64,000 nucleotides of DNA from Lepus europaeus (Eukaryota > Chordata > Mammalia > Lagomorpha > Leporidae). A program made the position numbers and the translations under genes. Positions 60,691 to 64,000 of this stretch are shown piece by piece (positions within the stretch are counted from its first letter, which is position 1; each line of letters starts with the position of its first letter). The notes beneath the pieces were generated by a model. That model was not told the origin of the DNA. It searched no databases and was given only the letters and a program-made list of their open reading frames with translations. The stretch lies in NCBI RefSeq assembly GCF_033115175.1, contig NW_026909534.1, positions 453,201 through 517,200 on the forward strand, in the 5' to 3' direction.

Positions 60691-61487
60691 CCTGGAATAG
60701 CCAAAATGCACATTATAAAGTCCAAGTAAGGTGTCTAGCCACTGGCTCACCATCCTGACTCATAAAAACTCACTCTGTCCTGGCTACTCTGATATGAGTG
60801 GATGGACACAAGGCAGAAAAGAAAGCAATAGGTTTGAGCAGTGAATAAATGGAAAGGGCTCCAACAACAATGCTGCAGAGCTCTGTGGCTCCTAACTGAA
60901 TGTGATATGCAGGCAGGCATCTCCTTAATTTCTGCCATGCTCTCAGTTTTCATAGGACCATAGAACTGAGCACGACAATCAGAGCTTTCAAGTCCAACAT
61001 CCACAATTCACTTAGTGATAGTGGAGCACTGTAGCCTTGCTTTATGAGTACAACTAAACCTCCACACTTTATATGTCATCCTGTTTGGATCCACTGGAAC
61101 TGGAGAGCACATGGGGTCAGAGGGAGTATAGGAGCATGGTGTGTGAGGGTCTCATGGTGGTGGTAGCTGTGCAGAGGGAGGGGTGGAGGAGGAGGAGAAG
61201 AGCAAGAGCCCCTAGCACTGTGGGAATGAGGAGCCAAGGATGAATGGAGATGGGGTGACTTGTCTGTATTATGCCTGGTACTCCTCTGGGTATAATTGGT
61301 GCAACACAAATAATGTAAATATCATGATTACCATAAAGACAATTTCAGTCCTGGTGGATGGATGACAAGGACATAGATAATTAAAAACAATGTGACAAAA
61401 GTTGTAGGTGCACAATACAATCACCTGCATCATTTGTGGATGCCATGCCCATCAGGCAGGAACCACCAGGTTAAGGTCAGATCTCAG
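60691..61487. other. Unique sequence
   Basis: Includes a purine-rich stretch at 61170-61210. No gene recognised. Confidence 0.4.
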
Positions 61488-61824
61488 GGCTGGCATTGTG
61501 GTGTAGAGGGTAAAGCAACTCCCAACAGTGCCAGAATCCCATATGGGCACTGGTTCAATTCCCAGCTGCTCCACTTCTGATCCAGCTCTCTGCTGTGGAC
61601 TGGGAAAGCAGATGGCACAAGCCCTTGGGCCCCTGCACCCTCATGGGAAGACCTGGAGGAATCTCCTGGCTCCTGGGTTCTAAGCAGTGCAGCTCTGGCT
61701 ATTGCAGCCACCAACTGTGAAGTGAACCAGTGTATGGAAGACCTCTTCTCTCTCTGCATCTCCTTCTATCTCTGTGTAACTGACTTTCAAATAAATAAAT
61801 AAATCTTTTTTTAAAAAAAAAAAG
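61488..61824 (+). repeat. C-type SINE, plus, with target duplication
   Basis: GGGCTGGCATTGTGGTGTAG head, CAAATAAATAAATAAATC tail. GTCAGATCTCAG flanks both ends. Confidence 0.95.
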
Positions 61825-63494
61825 AGTCAGATCTCAGAGGTAGCAGAGCCCAGAAATGACAACATTGTATGAAATGAAAATAGGCAGATGGTAGGTAGAA
61901 GCTTGGTAACTAAAGCTGGGATCAGCACATGGATCTTGACTGGCAGGCTGTCAAACCAATCATTAACCTGGACTAGGCTGGGATCTCCCAACTTCTATCC
62001 TAGTGCCCATGTCTGCAGAGAGGCATAACCAAGAAAGAGAAAATCATCTCTGGTTTTGGCTGAGGGGACTGTGGGAGCTCCCCACATTTGAAGCCAGAAT
62101 CTTCTTTTTAACCCTGAGACTCCCTCTTTCATAGGAAGGCTCTTTTCTGGCCTTGTCTTCTTAGCATAAACCTCTCAAGCCACCAGACCTCCCATAGACT
62201 CACATCACAGGGCACATGTGAATGTGAATGGCTGAATGAACAGAATCTTGAGGTATCATGTAAATGGAAGACTCATGAATCTATTCTCACCTTATGGGTG
62301 TACATGAAGGGGAGAAAACTGAGGCAGAGGACTTTGATCATGCTCAACCATAGAGTCCTCCTTACAAAGCAGAAAAAAAATTTTTAAAAATTAAAAAAAA
62401 AAATCCTGTTCACACTTCAGAAGTGCCCAGCCACCCACCTCCTGAGTACATGCTCTAACAATGACAAATCCCCTAAGACCAGAGTTGGGCAGGCACTGTC
62501 TTGACTGTGTAGAAAACATTTGGGGAGGAAAAGACCTGCCCCTCTAGAGCCCATTGGTCAAAGGACCCAGCAGAAGACTCAGAGGCTTGCCACATCACAC
62601 ATCTGCCCACAGAGAAGGATGGTCACAGATGTGCTGTGAGCTGTGGCCTCGTGGTACTGGCTGCCGTTGTTGACACATCAGGGATGACTGGTGGCAGTGG
62701 TTTGAGCTAATCCTGCCTCTGCCTGGCCAGCGCTGCAGTATGCATGGAGCGAGTCTGCTCCTGGAGTACCTGATGAGGCCAAGGCATGTGTGTAGACCTA
62801 CAGTCAGAGGAAGTGTGAAGCACTGGCCTCAAGGTTGGAAAGTTGCCAAAGCAACAATATTTTCAGAAGGTGATGTGGCAGGGGTAGCCCTGCAAGGCAG
62901 CATGGCCTCCTGACTACATGTCCTTCCCCTTATGCTCCTCTGAACTTAGATGAGCCTGAGTTGAATGCAACAACCTGGGTGGGTGATGCTGAGAGACCAC
63001 CAGATGAGATTCTGGTTAATGTATGCAGGTTGTGTGTCATAATGACCACCAAATGTGCAATGTTGGGTGCTGTCCCATGTGTTCACTCACATGCCTGATT
63101 CTGAATTGGTGGTAGTAATGATGTTGGAACTTGTGAATAAAGGGCCTAATGTGGCTAATATTCTGCTTGTCTTTCCTACAAATGGCCCAACAAGTGATAT
63201 TTGCTTAAAACAAATATAGGCATGCACATAGCTTGAGACTTGACTGAGAGTTCTTGCAAAATGTAAGTACTCCTTGCTGACTTGAAAGATGCTAAATGTG
63301 TGGCTCCATATTGGGGATTTGGAGTTCTGTCATTAGAGCTGGATTTTGCCTTTGGTGGTGCACATCATTTTCTCTACTAGGTCTCTGACAACTCCTATGG
63401 CATCTACCCTTGCTAGATATTTCCTCAGGTCCCAGCTGAAAGGCAGCAAAACATGAATCCTATTATCGAAAGATTGACATCTGTGGTCTCTTTG
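61825..63494. other. Unique sequence, nothing recognised
   Basis: About 1.67 kb without long frames or known repeats. The last part (about 63300-63494) adjoins the LTR-like element and could be degraded retroviral leader, which is unproven. Confidence 0.4.
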
Positions 63495-64000
63495 TGTGAG
63501 ACCCTCAGCTGTCGGGATGGAAGAGCAACAGCATCTCTCCACAAGAAACACTGGAGACAGGCCTGATGAGCCTGTCTGTTTATTAGCAATCAGGCTCAGA
63601 ATTTATAGGGTAAGAGGGGTAGAAAAAACCTTGGGTGGCAACAGCAAGTCTATAGAGCAGAAGGGGCAACATGCCAAAAGGCATCTAACTAATTGACTTA
63701 TAGGTCACGTAGGACACATAGGCCCCTGGGCTCCTTTGTGCAACCAGCCCACATCTGGGAGTTGCTTATCAGCTCTCTGTTTATGAATCACAAAAGTATA
63801 GCCACAAGGCTTTCAACAGGAAGAGGGGATGGAGGAAATGGGTCTGGAGCTCCTGCCACCTGCCAGCAGCCAGGCTGTGGGGTCCCTCCTGGGATAGCGC
63901 ACCATGCCCTCTCAACCTCCCACATGGGCAAGGCAGGCAGTCCCATGGGATCACCCACAGAAATCTATCCAAACTGGAAAAGATTGTGATTGACTAAATT
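63495..64000 (-). mobile_element. ERV LTR-like element (class II-like), minus, cut by window end
   Basis: On the minus strand it shows CCCTATAAATTCTG (TATA box, 63600-63610), then only about 20 bp later AATAAACAGAC (63577-63584), and ends GAGGGTCTCACA at 63495. TATA and AATAAA this close imply a very short R region, a betaretrovirus-like (ERVK/class II) LTR layout. The 5' end lies beyond the window. Confidence 0.6.

Noticed and set aside
11264..61824. tRNA genes suggested by A- and B-box-like motifs
   Set aside because: They are the tRNA-derived heads of C-type SINEs. No complete tRNA fold with anticodon arm and acceptor stem was found.

Overview
The window looks like lagomorph nuclear DNA, most likely rabbit or hare. 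It is AT-rich and intron-rich. It holds close to fifty copies of the tRNA-derived lagomorph C-type SINE (head like GGGGCTGGCACTGTGG, tail like CAAATAAATAAATCTTT plus poly-A) and several LINE-1 copies with a shared, lagomorph-looking 3' UTR. There is no operon structure, and almost every long open frame outside one gene is a repeat or a shadow.

The only convincing protein-coding gene is a KRAB C2H2 zinc-finger repressor on the minus strand. Its coding part can be assembled from four exons with good splice signals and compatible phases: start exon 15680-15736 (ATG at 15692-15694), KRAB-A 12655-12781 (127 bp), KRAB-B 12318-12410 (93 bp), and finger exon 6819-8917. The predicted protein has 777 residues, with 15 intact and 2 degenerate fingers. 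The reading frame ends at a TGA that replaces the first Cys codon of what would be the next finger. About 1.3 kb of decaying finger repeats (about 5490-6818, roughly 16 units) follow in the presumed 3' UTR. A CpG-rich block at about 56.3-57.0 kb, with NRF-1-like, ETS-like and ZNF143-type motifs, is the only promoter-like sequence seen. It could be the far-upstream first exon of this gene or belong to a neighbour.

Retroelement layout. 1-1690 is the 3' end of a LINE-1. 1996-2775 is an older LINE-1 3' end. 4765-5225 is an orphan LINE-1 5' UTR. 16851-19062 and 21535-22787 are 5'-truncated LINE-1s. 22889-31406 is a LINE-1 with its 5' UTR, flanked by a 15-bp target duplication and broken by an internal deletion and by a 2.1-kb chimeric retroinsertion with its own target duplication (25456-27545). 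33735-34671 is a minus-strand LINE-1 with a 19-bp duplication. 39165-40735 is an old LINE-1 remnant. Three ERV LTR-like segments lie at 41408-42016, 57204-57752 and 63495 to the window end. A processed VTA1 pseudogene occupies about 42035-43694. SINEs, some nested up to three levels deep, fill most of the rest.

Functionally, the window is one KRAB-zinc-finger locus (a class of genes that typically silences retroelements) in a heavily retrotransposed region. Two near-identical LINE-1 3' ends in direct orientation bracket its coding exons. No new multi-gene system is evident. The most interesting points are the truncated and decaying finger array, the chimeric LINE-1-tailed insertion, and the duplicated module in the LINE-1 3' UTR that separates two subfamilies.
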